NCBI GenBank assembly: GCA_029552745.1
Contig: JAKPDK010000042.1
Location: 248,001 to 312,000, forward strand
DNA length: 64,000 nucleotides
DNA from: Candidatus Hydrogenedentota bacterium
GTDB lineage: Bacteria; Hydrogenedentota; Hydrogenedentia; Hydrogenedentales; SLHB01
Direction: 5' to 3'
Position numbers and translations under genes: made by a program. Below the pieces are notes generated by a model that saw only the letters and a program-made list of their open reading frames with translations, made no database searches and had not been told where the DNA came from. Positions 42,806-51,226 of the stretch are shown here, in pieces. Every line of letters begins with the position of its first letter. The stretch's first letter is position 1.

Positions 42806-44017
42806 TCACCTTACCGAGAAGGCATCGATGGTTTTGCCATCTTCATCTATAGCCTTCAAAGACACCTTTTTCGGTGTGACATCTACCACCCAAAAATGGG
42901 CAATCGACCCCTCCTTTTCGTTATACCAGCGGGGTTGAGGATCTACCGTACGAGGCTCCACGCCGAACGTTCCATCGCCAACGTACACCGTTCCTTTTCT
43001 AACGACCTGATTGCCACGAAGGGGCTTCGAGCGCTTAAAAACGTGATCATGGTTTTCAAACCCCACCGTCAATCCGTACTGGTCAAACAAGGGGCCCCAG
43101 TAGGTGCGTCCCGCGACAGAAGCGGGACCCTCGTAAGGACGATGTGTCGGGTACAGCGGAACATGGTAGAGGGCGAACTTGTATTTCACGTCTTTGAACT
43201 TTTCGAACTCCGTCTTCAACCAGTCCAACTGGGCGCCGTCATGAGGGAACAAATGACCCGTGTCCAGAACAAAGAGTACGGCATAATCGCTCAACTTGCG
43301 GCTGAAATAGATGGATTCGCCCTGTCTACCAAATAGGGACACAAAAAATGGCGATCGAAGTTCGATGTTATCTGACTCGTAACTGTTCACCTCATGATTT
43401 CCGATGGCTGCAACGATCGGTATCATGCGCCCATCACGGCCAACGATGTAGGTATTCCAAATGCGAAACCACTCGTCCCAGTCGTTGTATTCGGCAAACA
43501 AGCCATTGGCATACGGAAGATCGCCGCCGACCGCAACAAAATCGGGGTCTTGTTCACCGGCGAGTTTGGCTAGTTTTTCAGTACGAGGATAAATGTTCAT
43601 ATCACCGCCGGTGACAAATCGAAACGGTGCCATTCCCCCGCGCATGGTGCGAAAACTTTTTTCCTCAGAAAACCCGTTCTTTTCGTCGCCCGCGATAAAA
43701 TAATAGGTCTGTCCCGGCGCGAGATTTTTCAGCGCGGCGACGTACAAGGCGCGCCGGTCCAGAATTTCCAGCACGGTCTTGTAGTAGGTTGCTTCTGTGC
43801 AATGTGCGTATTTCTCCTTCTCGCCGTTGTGGGGTTGCGAGTCCCAGTACACGCTGACTCCTGGGCTTTTCCTAACAATTAGAAGGTTGATGTCGATGGA
43901 AGTGGCGGGGTCGTCGGAATAGGTGAGATACACATGTTTTGGCTGGCCTACCGCAGCAACAGACAGGACAAACAGCACCACGAAGAGGAACCGTAGGTGA
44001 AATTGGTATCGTGCCAT
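42806..44017 (-). CDS. Secreted purple-acid-phosphatase-like metallophosphoesterase
   Basis: Probably an exported phosphatase with a binuclear metal centre. The 403 residues begin with a signal peptide (FLFVVLFVLSVAAVGQ), then a fibronectin III-like N-terminal domain with the family's NLAPGQTYYF strand. The calcineurin-like domain follows: GGDMN, VGGDLPYANG (Asp ligands), AIGNHEVN (Asn/His), LYHVPLYP (His) and FENHDHVFKR (His-x-His). The C-terminal tail resembles purple acid phosphatases of plant and bacterial type. It lies 89 nt upstream of the propeller-toroid gene on the same strand, so co-expression is possible. Confidence 0.88.
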   Translation of the reverse strand: MARYQFHLRFLFVVLFVLSVAAVGQPKHVYLTYSDDPATSIDINLLIVRKSPGVSVYWDSQPHNGEKEKYAHCTEATYYKTVLEILDRRALYVAALKNLAPGQTYYFIAGDEKNGFSEEKSFRTMRGGMAPFRFVTGGDMNIYPRTEKLAKLAGEQDPDFVAVGGDLPYANGLFAEYNDWDEWFRIWNTYIVGRDGRMIPIVAAIGNHEVNSYESDNIELRSPFFVSLFGRQGESIYFSRKLSDYAVLFVLDTGHLFPHDGAQLDWLKTEFEKFKDVKYKFALYHVPLYPTHRPYEGPASVAGRTYWGPLFDQYGLTVGFENHDHVFKRSKPLRGNQVVRKGTVYVGDGTFGVEPRTVDPQPRWYNEKEGSIAHFWVVDVTPKKVSLKAIDEDGKTIDAFSVR

Positions 44018-44198
44018 GTTTATTCTCCCAGTTAAGTGACCGTGTCTCCCAGTATAGTCTTTTCACAGCGATGGATCATTTTTTAGTTCTTAAGAGATGA
44101 AGTGGTATTGGCGTTAAGATGAAATGGACGTTGTGCCCGTGAGTTGTGTTAGGATGAAGTCGCATGTGGAAGTAGCTACTACGTAGTGGAGGTATCGT

Positions 44199-45194
44199 AT
44201 GCGTCGCATTATCCAGGTAGGCGTGGGTGGCATGGGTGGCACTTGGACAGAACGGGTTGCGGCATCCAAACGGTGGGAAGCTGCGGCTTATGTAGATGTC
44301 AATCGCAAGAATTTGATAGCGGCAGCCGCGCGGCACGGGATGCCCAAGAGCCGATGTTTCACCGATTTAGAGGAAGCCTTGCGGCATACCGAAGCCGATG
44401 CGCTTTTGGACGTGACCCCGCAGCAATTCCGGCGAAAAGTCTGCACGGCGGCGTTACGGCGGGGGTTACATGTGCTGTGCGAAAAACCGTTAGCGGATTC
44501 CTTGCGGAATGCGGTGGCGCTTGTAGAAACAGCAGCAAAAGAAAAGCGCGTCCTGATGGTTGCCCAAAACTATCGCTATCAAGTAGGGGCGCAAACTGTC
44601 AAACAGTTTCTCCATTCCGGAAAACTCGGCACGCTAGGTTACATAGGCGTGTCGTTTCATAAAGGTCCTCACTTTGGAGGATTTCGGGAACAGATGGCAT
44701 ATCCGTTGGTATTAGATATGTCAATACACCATTTTGATCTCATGAGGCTGTTTGTTGGCAAAGACGTGCGAGCCGTGCAAGCCGCTAGTATCAACGCGCC
44801 CTGGAATTGGAACAAGGGCGACGCTACGGTCATGACGCAGCTGGAGTTTATCGGCGGCGTGGTGGTGAATTATTTCGGCAGTTGGGTGTCCCAAGGTGCC
44901 GAGACGTCTTGGAATGGCGACTGGCGCTTTGAAGGTAGCAACGGGGTGTTGCTCTGGCGTCAAGACGGAGTGTTCTTTTCAGACAAAGGTACGGAAATGA
45001 CTCCTGTGCCATTGGTGGATTTCCCGGTCGAACACCAAGCGTACTTATTGGAGGCGTTTGCAGATGCCCTCGACAGCGGCAAAGAACCCGAAACGAGCGG
45101 CAAACGAAACCTGAATAGCCTCGCCACCACATATGCTGTCGTAAAAGCCGCACGGGAACGCAGACGAGTCCAAGTCACTGAGCTCATAAAGTGA
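44199..45194 (+). CDS. Gfo/Idh/MocA-family oxidoreductase
   Basis: NAD(P)-dependent sugar or inositol oxidoreductase of 331 residues. The N-terminal Rossmann domain shows QVGVGGMGGTW, and the family's catalytic-lysine motif is CEKPLAD. The C-terminal alpha/beta domain has MSIHHFDLMR, giving the usual His/Asp pair, and NWNKGDATVM. GGAGG lies about 7 nt before the ATG. The stop overlaps the GTG start of the YfhO-like gene by 4 nt, an unusual partner for this family that could reflect a role in making or recycling a glycan sugar. Confidence 0.9.
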   Translation: MRRIIQVGVGGMGGTWTERVAASKRWEAAAYVDVNRKNLIAAAARHGMPKSRCFTDLEEALRHTEADALLDVTPQQFRRKVCTAALRRGLHVLCEKPLADSLRNAVALVETAAKEKRVLMVAQNYRYQVGAQTVKQFLHSGKLGTLGYIGVSFHKGPHFGGFREQMAYPLVLDMSIHHFDLMRLFVGKDVRAVQAASINAPWNWNKGDATVMTQLEFIGGVVVNYFGSWVSQGAETSWNGDWRFEGSNGVLLWRQDGVFFSDKGTEMTPVPLVDFPVEHQAYLLEAFADALDSGKEPETSGKRNLNSLATTYAVVKAARERRRVQVTELIK

Positions 45195-47500
45195 ACCTAG
45201 ACGAAACGTCCGGTAAGAAGTATTCAGCGTGGTCACTCACCCTGATTGCTGTGGTCTTTGTTTGGTTGGCGCCTCTCTTCTGGAAAGAAGTGGAAATCAG
45301 CCGCAGCGGAGTTTCCGAATCTTTTGAGAACAGCGAGCTTTGTCAATTCGTCTATCCCGCGTTGGAATATGTCTATGGCAGATTACGCGCTGCCGATCTC
45401 CCTCTGTGGAATCCCAACCAACTCTGTGGAACTCCCACGTTCGACGACCCCAGAATAAGCATTTTCCAACCTTTGAATGTCGTTTTCCTTTTCTTACCCA
45501 CGCCGAAAGCCATGGCGGTTCATTCCTTTGTGTGCCTTGCCGTAGCGGGCTTAGGTTTCACGCTGTTTCTACGTAGTCTGGGGTTGAGTTACATAGCAGC
45601 TTTTCTGGGATCGGTTGTCTATGCGTTTTCCGGCGCTTCCGCCGCGGCGATGTCTCGCCCCGGACCGGCTGCCGCGCTTGCTTGGATACCCTTCTGTCTA
45701 TGGACTGCTCGAGAATTTCTTTCCGCACCGAATCGTACCTGGGCTGTGTTGCTGGGGATCGCCTTAGGGCTTTGTATGTTGGCGGGCACATTCGCCCTCA
45801 ACATACTGGTGCTTCTCTTGGTTCTGGCGTTCTTGCTGGTGGAACGGAGCCTTGCCTATGTCAGCAAAACGGCACCTCGATCCTACGCAGGGGGATTTCT
45901 TTTGGCTGCCGGCATTGCAGCGGGGTTTTCGGCTGTCTTATGGATACCGGTCATTTCATCAATGAAAGACTGGGCGTATCCTGACCAGTATTTCTGGGGC
46001 ATGGCGGTAGACGCACAAGTTCCGGTTAGTCCCCGCACGTTACTCGCCCAACTTTTCATGTCGCGTCCGGGGGCTTTACCCCGTCTGGGATATGTCGGCA
46101 TCGGCACGCTGTTGCTGATACCGGGGGCATTTTTTCACTGGCAAAGACGAAAAGAAACTTCGTTTTTCGCGGGCGCGCTCCTCTTGTTGGTTGTCCTGTA
46201 TCTCTTCCGGTGGAACCGGATGCCTTGGGGTTTCCCAAGTCATACTTGTTTGTACATGGTCGTCGTTTGCCTAGCGGTCCTTGCGGCCATCGCGACAGAC
46301 CGAGTCTTAATCAGACCGCGGCCGTACCGGATCCCTGCGGTTTGGCCCCCTGGTTTGCTGATTACGGTTTGTGCGGGGGTTCTGTTCTACGCGGCAGCAG
46401 GACAAATCCGTGGCTATGTGCTGGCATTCGTTTGCATCTTGTTCCCCGCACTGCTTTTTCGTGTTCTTCCGGTTCGCATCATCAGCGGATGGCTACTGGC
46501 TTGTTTGATCTTCATTGACCTTACCGTGGCAAGTGTGAATGCGTACCGTCACCCCTTTGTAAGCGGCAGGGAACTCTCCCCTCATGCCTCCGAAGTCATT
46601 CAAACAGCACAAACCTTGGCTGGCGAGGGGCGCATTGTTTTGTCTGCCCGCGATCTCGACTCGGTTTTTCCCGAAAATATCGGCATGCTGTTGCCTGTCG
46701 CTTCTGTCGGGGGAGTCTATTTGCCGTTACGAAAAGAAGAAGCCATGTGGTGGCAAAAGCTCTCACAAAGCGACCTTCCCTTGCTTCAAACGTCCGGCAA
46801 GGGAATCGGACCCGATTCTTCGCATATCCGCTTGCTCCATTACATGGCAGCGAAAGCCATTGTGGCTACCCCGGAAGGTAATTTCTACGAAAACAAACCT
46901 CAGGATTCCGAAATGTCCCATTTCGTACTCGATAAAGTCATGGGAAATACCCGTATTTGGGTCAATTCAGACGCATTGCCTCGTGTGTTTTGGGTGCCAT
47001 CGTGGCGGGTTGAGAAAGGTACGGGTACTGCGATCGATACGCTTGCCTCAGCGGATTTCAATCCACATCAAACCTGTATTCTGGAACAAAACCCCATTTT
47101 TCCAGAAAAAGGGGGTGGCCCGGCAGCGAAATCCGCGGAATTAGAAAAGTCCTCCACTCAAGAATCCGGTACCGTACCCGCTGGGCGTTGCAGTATCCAA
47201 GTTATTCAGCCCGAACGTGTTACAGTTCAAGTTTCGGCCCCAAAGGATGGCATCGTAGTCTTGGCGGATCGTTATGTTCCGGGATGGCTGGCTTACCTGG
47301 ACGGCATACCCGCGCCGATTTTACGCGCCAACGTGCTTTTTCGCGGGGTTGCCGTCCCTGCAGGAGCACATGTCGTCGAGTTTATATATCGTCCTGCTTC
47401 CTTCGTCATCGGTGCGGGCCTATCCCTGGCCACCGTCCTTCTCACACTGGGCTTGCTATTGTCCAACGCCGTTTTCCAAAAACAAAAAGTCCCAGTCTAA
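45191..47500 (+). CDS. YfhO-like multi-pass membrane glycosyltransferase-type protein
   Basis: Probably a GT-C fold enzyme moving a sugar from a lipid carrier outside the membrane; YfhO relatives glycosylate wall or lipoteichoic polymers. The 769-residue product has about 12 membrane segments up to residue 440, a short luminal loop with LPLWNPNQLCGTPTFDDP (typical of the family), then an extracytoplasmic domain ending in GIVVLADRYVPGWLAYLDG and PAGAHVVEFIYRP, and a final membrane segment. GTG at 45191 overlaps the upstream stop codon (GTGA), indicating coupling with the Gfo/Idh/MocA gene. Confidence 0.85.
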   Translation: MNLDETSGKKYSAWSLTLIAVVFVWLAPLFWKEVEISRSGVSESFENSELCQFVYPALEYVYGRLRAADLPLWNPNQLCGTPTFDDPRISIFQPLNVVFLFLPTPKAMAVHSFVCLAVAGLGFTLFLRSLGLSYIAAFLGSVVYAFSGASAAAMSRPGPAAALAWIPFCLWTAREFLSAPNRTWAVLLGIALGLCMLAGTFALNILVLLLVLAFLLVERSLAYVSKTAPRSYAGGFLLAAGIAAGFSAVLWIPVISSMKDWAYPDQYFWGMAVDAQVPVSPRTLLAQLFMSRPGALPRLGYVGIGTLLLIPGAFFHWQRRKETSFFAGALLLLVVLYLFRWNRMPWGFPSHTCLYMVVVCLAVLAAIATDRVLIRPRPYRIPAVWPPGLLITVCAGVLFYAAAGQIRGYVLAFVCILFPALLFRVLPVRIISGWLLACLIFIDLTVASVNAYRHPFVSGRELSPHASEVIQTAQTLAGEGRIVLSARDLDSVFPENIGMLLPVASVGGVYLPLRKEEAMWWQKLSQSDLPLLQTSGKGIGPDSSHIRLLHYMAAKAIVATPEGNFYENKPQDSEMSHFVLDKVMGNTRIWVNSDALPRVFWVPSWRVEKGTGTAIDTLASADFNPHQTCILEQNPIFPEKGGGPAAKSAELEKSSTQESGTVPAGRCSIQVIQPERVTVQVSAPKDGIVVLADRYVPGWLAYLDGIPAPILRANVLFRGVAVPAGAHVVEFIYRPASFVIGAGLSLATVLLTLGLLLSNAVFQKQKVPV

Positions 47501-47580
47501 ACAGTCCGGCGATTGCTCAGGGACAGCACCGTTCGGCGATTCCATAAAAAGTGCCAAAGATACGGAAGCTGCACAACTTT

Positions 47581-47609
47581 TTTTGATTTATGGGAAAGTG
47601 TGATATACT
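47581..47609 (+). promoter_or_regulatory. Possible promoter of the 83-residue gene
   Basis: TATACT at 47604 follows TTTTGA by 17 nt, about 67 nt before the start codon. Confidence 0.35.
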
Positions 47610-47675
47610 AGGGCAGCCCCAAAGAGGAAGTATGGATGGGGTACGAAACTTCCACATAAGATAGGAGGCAATGAA

Positions 47676-47927
47676 ATGGCCGTTGGGAAAAATCCGATGG
47701 AAAAGCTTCTTGCGTTGGCTGCCGAGTTTGTGATGAAACAACAGGGAACGTGGGCTCACGAGGACTGGGAGAGTTTTGTCGCTGCTGCCGAAAAAACCGG
47801 TTACAGCTTTGACGATGAAGGTAAGAGGAACTTGGGCAACATTCTGGAAGCCTTAAAGTTCTTTTATTTTCAAATGCCTGCTGAAGTCAAGGTTTCTAAC
47901 CCTAAGAAGAAGGCAGCTGCCAGATAA
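47676..47927 (+). CDS. Small basic-tailed protein of unknown function
   Basis: I do not recognise this 83-residue product. It has a strong ribosome site (ATAGGAGGCAATGAA before ATG) and a plausible promoter of its own, so it is probably real. It is predicted to be mostly helical with alternating charged and hydrophobic residues (NPMEKLLALAAEF, EDWESFVAAAEKTG, GNILEALKFFYF). The C-terminal tail is lysine-rich (NPKKKAAAR), which could contact nucleic acid or membrane. No signal peptide or cysteine is present. Its neighbours are a YfhO gene upstream and the helicase gene, convergent, downstream. Confidence 0.75.
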   Translation: MAVGKNPMEKLLALAAEFVMKQQGTWAHEDWESFVAAAEKTGYSFDDEGKRNLGNILEALKFFYFQMPAEVKVSNPKKKAAAR

Positions 47928-48140
47928 TTGGCGTCGCTTTTTTCCAGTCACTCGATAAAGTGCAGGTGATTCCTCCCTCTCCTGGCTCACTGACTGGGAG
48001 GGGTCGAGTTTCTTTCTATGTTTACACAATTGACCTTCCCCCGCGGACAAGGTGCTTAAGAACTCTCGTGTCCGAAGGCGACGCCCGATGGGTTGTCGTC
48101 TCGACGGGTTGCCCGAGGGTGAGGCGCGTTTTTCCTGATG

Positions 48141-50765
48141 TCACGCAGCGTTGTGTGAGACATCACGGGTGACGACTTGGACGGAGTCCGGCGGCAAATC
48201 GAGCATAAAACCGCGTTTTGGGACCGTTTTGATACACAGGGCTTGTTCGGGCGCAACCTGTTGAATCCGCTCGATGAGTCTCCGTTTTTGGAAATGCATC
48301 TGATTCGGTTCCACAACGGCATCACCCCAGACCTCGCGATAAATGATGTCGTACGGCACGCATTTGCCGGGGGATGCGGCTAGGACGCGGATGAGACGAA
48401 ACTGTTTTTCTTGTAAGGAGACCGCCTTGCCATAGAGAAGGATTCGGTCGGGGCGATGATCATCCACCAAAAGAAGAGGGTGAGTCGCATCCGGTTTGCT
48501 GGGCGTGGGCGAGGCGGAATTTGTGCATTCGTTTGAGACGGGGCTCTTTGTCCGTGCCCATGCCAACAATGCCCGAGCATCGTCTTCATTCATCCATTCC
48601 GAAAGATACTCGGTGGAAAGAGACGCTAAAGCCTCCGCATGATGAAGTCCGCGAGAGGACAACGCGATTACTGCCGAACGTGACAATCGCGGCGAATTAA
48701 GCTGTGCCAGTTCCAACGATTCTTCCCTTACCCCAAGGCGCACCCGTTCCGAAAGCCTATTCAATCGGTGGATAAATCGGGCAGGCGCTGCAAGCGCCAG
48801 GGCAATAGCCGCGGTGGCATCGATCAGCCAACTGACCTGTTCGGCGGCTGCAATAAGTTGTCCCAACAAGACATGGTGGCGGGTTTCGATGTCAAACACC
48901 GGTGTTTCTTCGATCCAATCTTGTAAAAACAAGACGGTCTTGATTGACCGCACCTCGTCATACAGAGGTTGGGCATTGCTATTGCGAAACTGATTCAGCG
49001 GCACGTCGCCTACGAGGGGTTCTTGTTGCGTGGCTTGTTTCAATCGCCCCAGATAATCCCCGTGGTAATACTCTTGAGCACTTAACGGGGTTTGGAGCAT
49101 TCGCCCATCGGGAGTCTGTGCCGTCGCCAGCATCAAATCGATGGCACTCCACTCCCGCGCAACAGAATTTCTCACCCAATCCGCCAATTCCCGAGCTGTT
49201 TGCACGCGAATGCCCTTGGATGCCGCCGCCATCCCCAGAGGAGTTGCTTCCCAGGTCCCCTCCGCCGAACACCGCTCCAACATGCCATTGTCCGCGGCGC
49301 GTCCCAAAGCGTTGCGGGCACGAATCCGCACTTCCTCCGCACTCAACGTCCGCAACCAGATCCATTCCCCGGTTAGCGTGCCGCCGAGAAAAGCCGCCAA
49401 TTCCTCTTCCGACCGGGACACTCCCGCAGCAACCAAGCGGATGATGTGATCGTCAATAGGAGTCTGTCCCACACGCGGTTGTACTTCTTCTCGAGTCCCT
49501 TCCACGTAGCGTCGCCACAGCGTTTCGGCATCAAAAGGAGATTCCGCAACCAAAATAGCACGTCCGAATGCGTTACTAGTTCCATACCGCCCTGCACGTC
49601 CACCCATATTTTCAAACTCGGCGCGTAAAATAGGCGTCCGCCAGGGCATCCCAAACCGTGAATCGTATCGCCACTTCTCCGAAGCAATAAACACATTCTG
49701 CGCCGGAAGATTCATACCTGCCGCAAGCGTGCTGGTAGAGACAATCACGAAAAGTTCGCCGTTCCGAAAAGACTCTTCCACAGTGCGCCGTTCCTCCCTT
49801 GAAAGATCCGCGTTGTGAAACGCTACGCCGCGGGTTAGCAAGTCCACCAGCGCATCCCGCGAGTGGGTGGTTTCTAATTGCCGCAGCGTTTCCACCGCCC
49901 GAGACGCCGCCGGCAACTGAACGCGTTGCGCCAACAGCTCCGCACCGCGCCGGGATTCGGCACGATCGCGCACAAATACGACACATGGTTCGCCACGCTC
50001 CACCAACACCTTCAGATTTTCCATCACCACTTCCCAACGAGAAGCCCCCGGACAATCGATAAACTCTTCCCAGCCCTCCACCGAGCTCCCATACGTCCGG
50101 TATCGAAAACGCCCCGCGTGTAATACCCCATAACGAAGTTCCACAGGCCGCTGTTCCAAACAAACCAGCTCGGCATCCATCCAACGAGCAAGTTCCGTCG
50201 CATTACCAATCACCGCCGACAACCCAATCACCCGCGTGCCAGACTTTATTAACTGGGTGAGCAATATCTCCACCCCTGCGCCCCGCTCTACATCAGATAA
50301 AATCTCCAACTCGTCCGCGACCACCAGTTCTATTTCCTCCTGATGTTCCGGACGCCGCGCCAACAAATGAGCGAACTTCTCATATACCGCAACGGCTATA
50401 TCGAATTTCCCAGCCTCAAAATCAACATCCCACTCGCGATGATCCCGCGTCGACACAATCACCCGAATCCCGTACGAAGCATACTTCGTCCGAAAATCAT
50501 CCCATTTTTCCTCAGCAAGCGCTTTTAAGGGCACCAAATACACCGCTTTCTTCCGACGCATAGCGGTTTGAATCGCCGCCATTTCTCCAATAAACGTTTT
50601 GCCCGATGTCGTCGGCGCCTGTATTAAAATATTCTTGGCGGAGAATAGACCTCCTTTCCGCACAGCTGCCTCTTGCAACGGCAAAAGATGGTTACTCTCG
50701 GTTCTAGTCCATATCTCGATGATTTCTTGGGGTATCCCAAATGGGACGAGTTCATACATGTTCAT
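48141..50765 (-). CDS. Ski2/Hel308-like DNA helicase with C-terminal OmpR-type winged helix
   Basis: Superfamily 2 helicase of 874 residues, probably acting in DNA repair. ATG at 50765 has AGGAGGG 8 nt upstream; the track start at 50831 lies in the promoter. Motifs: Walker A APTTSGKT (about 50-57), Ia LVPLKALAEEKW, II ADELE (151-154; Hel308 has DExH), III LSAVIGNATELA, V STLAAGMNLPA and VI ENMGGRAGRYG (about 385-395). A Hel308-like helical and HhH-type region follows (about 430-740). After a Ser/Pro linker, residues of about 775-856 form a clear OmpR/PhoB-type winged helix: SLQEKQFRLIRVLAASPGK, DIIYREVWGD, RRLIERIQ and IKTVPKRGFMLDL. This fusion is unusual. Expression is driven by a promoter embedding the operator shared with dinB. 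Confidence 0.9.
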   Translation of the reverse strand: MNMYELVPFGIPQEIIEIWTRTESNHLLPLQEAAVRKGGLFSAKNILIQAPTTSGKTFIGEMAAIQTAMRRKKAVYLVPLKALAEEKWDDFRTKYASYGIRVIVSTRDHREWDVDFEAGKFDIAVAVYEKFAHLLARRPEHQEEIELVVADELEILSDVERGAGVEILLTQLIKSGTRVIGLSAVIGNATELARWMDAELVCLEQRPVELRYGVLHAGRFRYRTYGSSVEGWEEFIDCPGASRWEVVMENLKVLVERGEPCVVFVRDRAESRRGAELLAQRVQLPAASRAVETLRQLETTHSRDALVDLLTRGVAFHNADLSREERRTVEESFRNGELFVIVSTSTLAAGMNLPAQNVFIASEKWRYDSRFGMPWRTPILRAEFENMGGRAGRYGTSNAFGRAILVAESPFDAETLWRRYVEGTREEVQPRVGQTPIDDHIIRLVAAGVSRSEEELAAFLGGTLTGEWIWLRTLSAEEVRIRARNALGRAADNGMLERCSAEGTWEATPLGMAAASKGIRVQTARELADWVRNSVAREWSAIDLMLATAQTPDGRMLQTPLSAQEYYHGDYLGRLKQATQQEPLVGDVPLNQFRNSNAQPLYDEVRSIKTVLFLQDWIEETPVFDIETRHHVLLGQLIAAAEQVSWLIDATAAIALALAAPARFIHRLNRLSERVRLGVREESLELAQLNSPRLSRSAVIALSSRGLHHAEALASLSTEYLSEWMNEDDARALLAWARTKSPVSNECTNSASPTPSKPDATHPLLLVDDHRPDRILLYGKAVSLQEKQFRLIRVLAASPGKCVPYDIIYREVWGDAVVEPNQMHFQKRRLIERIQQVAPEQALCIKTVPKRGFMLDLPPDSVQVVTRDVSHNAA

Positions 50766-50802
50766 GAAACATGCCCTCCTATGTTGTAGGGATATTTTAG
50801 AT

Positions 50803-50831
50803 ATTATACTGAAAATCTTTTCAGTTTTCAA
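50803..50831 (-). promoter_or_regulatory. Strong sigma70-type promoter of the helicase gene
   Basis: On the minus strand TTGAAA (5/6 of consensus) and TATAAT (6/6) are separated by exactly 17 nt. The spacer contains the whole core of the operator-like palindrome. Transcription should start near 50796, giving a leader of about 30 nt with a good Shine-Dalgarno site. Confidence 0.8.
50806..50826. promoter_or_regulatory. Operator-like palindrome at the helicase promoter
   Basis: ATACTGAAAATCTTTTCAGTT has perfect ACTGAAAA/TTTTCAGT arms around a 2-bp centre. It matches the dinB site at 19 of 21 positions in the same orientation. Position between -35 and -10 fits a repressor site such as LexA. Confidence 0.8.
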
Positions 50832-50878
50832 GACTATTTCAAAGAGAAAATCAGACAGATCTCTTACAATGCCCAGCC

Positions 50879-51040
50879 GTTGTCATTGCGAGGAGCGGCA
50901 TCCCCCGAAAGCGACGAAGCAATCCCCTCGTTCTTTTGTAGGGGCGCAACACGTTGCGCCCTATCCCGACCCCGCGGGGGTCCCCCTGACACCCCGAGCG
51001 GATCGCCACGTCGTGCCTGACGGCACTCCTCGCAATGACA
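50879..51040. repeat. Paired inverted dispersed repeat, element C
   Basis: It opens with GTTGTCATTGCGAGGAGC and closes with GTGCC-TGAC-GGCACTCCTCGCAATGACA, 162 bp. An AGGGGC-type hairpin sits between the halves, so the two families are nested here. Confidence 0.8.
50940..50962. repeat. AGGGGC-type palindrome, copy 3
   Basis: AGGGGCGCAAC-AC-GTTGCGCCCT is preceded by TTCTTTTGT as at copy 1. The inner arm CAAC/GTTG replaces AGC/GCT of copy 1 while pairing is kept. Confidence 0.65.
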
Positions 51041-51136
51041 AGGCAAAGAGGTGATGCGGAGACGGAGGTATTCCCGAATAGACGAGGAAAAAAGATGAAA
51101 GCAACGCGCCAAAGGTTTATGAACGTATATAATCAC

Positions 51137-51165
51137 TTGCAGAATCTTCAGTGTTGGTGTAAGAT
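51137..51165 (+). promoter_or_regulatory. Possible promoter of the VWA-ABC-kinase operon
   Basis: TTGCAG and TAAGAT are separated by 17 nt, about 60 nt before the VWA gene start. Confidence 0.4.
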
Positions 51166-51226
51166 ACTCTTATTCAAATTGTTGAAAGTGAAAAAAGGGC
51201 GTAGGTATCAAAAAAGGGGAGTAACT

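Larger units (their letters stand above)
50832..51226. other. Intergenic region with repeat element C and the VWA operon promoter
   Basis: Holds the inverted repeat pair 50879-51040, the AGGGGC palindrome at its centre (50940), a further GACCCC-GC-GGGGGTC hairpin at about 50968, and the promoter of the VWA gene. The ORFs at 50599 and 50864 cross these repeats and show no family resemblance. Confidence 0.7.

Noticed and set aside
47940-48010. Terminator after the 83-residue gene (CCTCCC...GGGAGG)
   Set aside because: The loop is long, and the T-tract is weak and distant, so I do not list it as a feature.
50832-51040. Element C as an insertion sequence
   Set aside because: It has terminal inverted repeats but only 162 bp, no ORF and no visible target duplication. 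A non-autonomous or REP-type repeat is the better name.
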